Positions 53,821 through 54,861 of a DNA stretch of 54,861 bases are shown piece after piece. A program made the translations under genes and the position numbers. Each line of letters opens with the position of its first letter. The stretch's first letter is position 1. The stretch spans positions 1 to 54,861 of the forward strand of contig JALSJD010000179.1 of assembly GCA_026989535.1 (NCBI GenBank). The letters are read 5' to 3'. The notes beneath the pieces are model-generated. The model was not told the origin of the DNA and ran no database searches. It was given only the letters and a program-made list of their open reading frames with translations. Source of the stretch: Cyclobacteriaceae bacterium. Lineage in GTDB: Bacteria > Bacteroidota > Bacteroidia > Cytophagales > Cyclobacteriaceae.

Positions 53821-54035
53821 TTAAAATTAAAAGCCCATAGCTATACGTAATGCGGGCAAAGTGTTAAATATGAATATTATAGCAATAAATAAAATTAGTG
53901 TAAATTGAAAGTGTGGTATTATAAAATCCTGCACTACGTATATTCAAGGCCGTTATAGAATGCAAAGGGTGGGAGTATATGAATGCTCCCCCTCTTCACG
54001 TTACATTTATAACTTCTCATCATGCAAACAAGGCT
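53821..54035 (+). other. Divergent spacer in the lipoprotein array
   Basis: This 215-bp spacer differs from the other two. It lacks the T9SS-tail repeat and instead holds AT-rich DNA of unclear origin, ending in AAGGCCGTTATAGAATGC. That end resembles part of the element at 36936-37102 (AAGGCCGTAATAGAATTGC). The hairpin GGGAGTAT-ATGA-ATGCTCCC (53971-53990) is kept 46 bases before the next start. Confidence 0.5.
53971..53990 (+). terminator. Hairpin before lipoprotein gene 3
   Basis: GGGAGTAT pairs with ATGCTCCC (one G-T pair) around ATGA. It has the same position relative to the following gene as the hairpins at 52400 and 53180. Confidence 0.5.
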
Positions 54036-54608
54036 ATGAAAAAAACATGGATAACTTTCAACTTATTAGCTCTCATTTTCATCCTTTCTTGTAATGAAGA
54101 GGAAAAACCAAGCTGTCCTCCACCTATTGGAGAAATGATTGCCCACGTGAATGATACAATAGAATGGGATTTTAAGCATGTCTACTTCAGTAGGTGGTCA
54201 GAGTATGTTGGATCGCAAGAGTCAGATTCTTTAATAAATATCGATGCCGATTTTATCAATGCCGGATGTGAATTTGAACTCTCTCTCGACCTCCGAGTTA
54301 TTGCACTGACATTAAACAGGCAAAACCTTGTGAAACGCATTTTTGGGGCAGACCACCCGTCCAAACTGCAACCTCATTCTATTTTTAATACTTGGAATGT
54401 AGATGCACTTACAGAACGATTTGAATTGTACGAAGGTGAGCCAGCATGGATACAACTCTCAGAAATTACCGAGGAAAAGGTAAACGGCACATTTCAAGGA
54501 ACGTATGTTTACCGCCCGAGTACATGGCGTTTTTGGGATCTGCCAGATACTTTACGGTTTAACAAGGTGCCTTTTGAAGCTGTTCTATTTGTTCCACCTG
54601 TGGAATAG
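54036..54608 (+). CDS. Array lipoprotein 3, unknown function
   Basis: The ATG at 54036 gives a 190-residue lipoprotein (lipobox LSCNEEE). The signal peptide is partly different (MKKTWITFNLLALIFI), and the central segment diverges more (SEYVGSQESDSLINIDADFI, LRVIALTLNRQNLVKRIFGA). The C-terminal half is again almost identical to the other copies (LTERFELYEGEPAWIQLSEI onwards). It has one residue fewer than copies 1 and 2. Its 5' leader matches that of the partial copy at 54818, so copies 3 and 4 form a second pair. Function is unknown. Confidence 0.82.
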   Translation: MKKTWITFNLLALIFILSCNEEEKPSCPPPIGEMIAHVNDTIEWDFKHVYFSRWSEYVGSQESDSLINIDADFINAGCEFELSLDLRVIALTLNRQNLVKRIFGADHPSKLQPHSIFNTWNVDALTERFELYEGEPAWIQLSEITEEKVNGTFQGTYVYRPSTWRFWDLPDTLRFNKVPFEAVLFVPPVE

Positions 54609-54663
54609 TTAAAAGTGATGACTACTTTTTCTTATTTTCATAAAAACTACCTTTTGGCACTTG

Positions 54664-54730
54664 GTATCAGTTGCTCATAACGCTTGATGGTTCTGGATTT
54701 GGAAACAAAAGATTAATCATTCAGCGGTAA
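54664..54730 (+). repeat. T9SS-tail repeat, copy 3 (variant fossil)
   Basis: It has the same length as copies 1 and 2. Its changes keep the reading frame, giving YQLLITLDGSGFGNKRLII and then a stop. Substitutions M to T and TK to SG look like differences between functional paralogues, so this tail probably came from another protease gene. Confidence 0.75.
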
Positions 54731-54752
54731 ATACTTTTAAAACATAAAGGGT

Positions 54753-54772
54753 GGGAGTATATGAATGCTCCC
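54753..54772 (+). terminator. Hairpin before lipoprotein gene 4
   Basis: GGGAGTAT-ATGA-ATGCTCCC has the same sequence as the hairpin at 53971-53990, 46 bases before the ATG at 54818. Confidence 0.5.
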
Positions 54773-54817
54773 CCTCTTCACGTTACATTTATAACTTCTC
54801 ATCATGCAAACAAGGCT

Positions 54818-54861
54818 ATGAAAAAAACATGGATAACTTTCAACTTATTAGCTCTCATTTT
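54818..54861 (+). CDS. Array lipoprotein 4, 5' end only (cut by window edge)
   Basis: The last 44 bases begin with ATG and encode MKKTWITFNLLALI, identical to the start of copy 3, exactly 782 bp after that start. The leader and hairpin also match copy 3. The gene continues outside the window, and so may the array. Confidence 0.8.
   Translation, partial: MKKTWITFNLLALI

Noticed and set aside
53940-53965. Fragment of the 36936-37102 element in the array spacer
   Set aside because: AAGGCCGTxATAGAAT is shared, but the match is only about 15 bases without terminal repeats, too short to claim an insertion.
416-54861. Possible CRISPR array among the many repeats
   Set aside because: Repeats are dispersed, palindromic or gene-sized. 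There is no run of regularly spaced short identical repeats with unique spacers, and no cas gene.

Overview
The window looks like chromosomal DNA of a Bacteroidota bacterium, most likely a marine or gliding member of the Cytophagales or a close relative. This rests on a SusC/SusD pair with a FecR anti-sigma factor, C-terminal type IX secretion (T9SS) sorting tails of the YPNPVKN...GVYLLKF type, TAnnTTTG-like -7 boxes, AT-rich DNA, and a housekeeping block (rlmN, mgsA, proS, an OmpP1/FadL-like gene, aroK, a DUF1599 gene, folP, cdaA) with Bacteroidota-style gene versions. The exact genus cannot be read from the sequence.

Region 1 (about 880-36450) is one long minus-strand polysaccharide utilisation locus (PUL). 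In transcription order it encodes FecR, SusC, SusD, a CRTAC1-like FG-GAP/ASPIC lipoprotein, a GH20 hexosaminidase, a GH109-like oxidoreductase-fold glycosidase, a two-part alpha/beta hydrolase, two paralogous TIM-barrel-like putative glycosidases (GHL15-like), two paralogous secreted proteins of no recognised family, a BNR/Asp-box protein, two sulfatases, a CE1-type esterase, a D-aminoacylase-like amidohydrolase, an amidohydrolase-2 lipoprotein, a CBM9-like protein and a third sulfatase. Together they imply a glycan that is sulfated, O-acylated and rich in N-acylated amino sugars. No familiar endo-acting enzyme is visible, so the four T9SS-exported proteins at 13744-20423 are the best candidates for backbone cleavage.

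Region 2 (36452-50327) holds core genes: clpB, rlmN, mgsA, a small helical secreted protein, proS, an Asn/Ser/Arg-rich secreted protein next to an OmpP1/FadL-type porin, then aroK, a BT_3928-like membrane protein and a DUF1599 gene divergent from folP-cdaA.

Region 3 (50449-54861) carries a secreted metzincin-type metalloprotease broken by a probable single-base frameshift. It is followed by a recent tandem array of small lipoprotein genes with a period of about 782-791 bp. Array spacers carry copies of the protease's 3' end, so the array grew by duplication of protease-tail/lipoprotein units.

The intergenic DNA is rich in MITE-like and palindromic repeats. One element occurs in a 73-bp and a 182-bp version in opposite orientations. 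No tRNA, rRNA, transposase gene or CRISPR array was seen.
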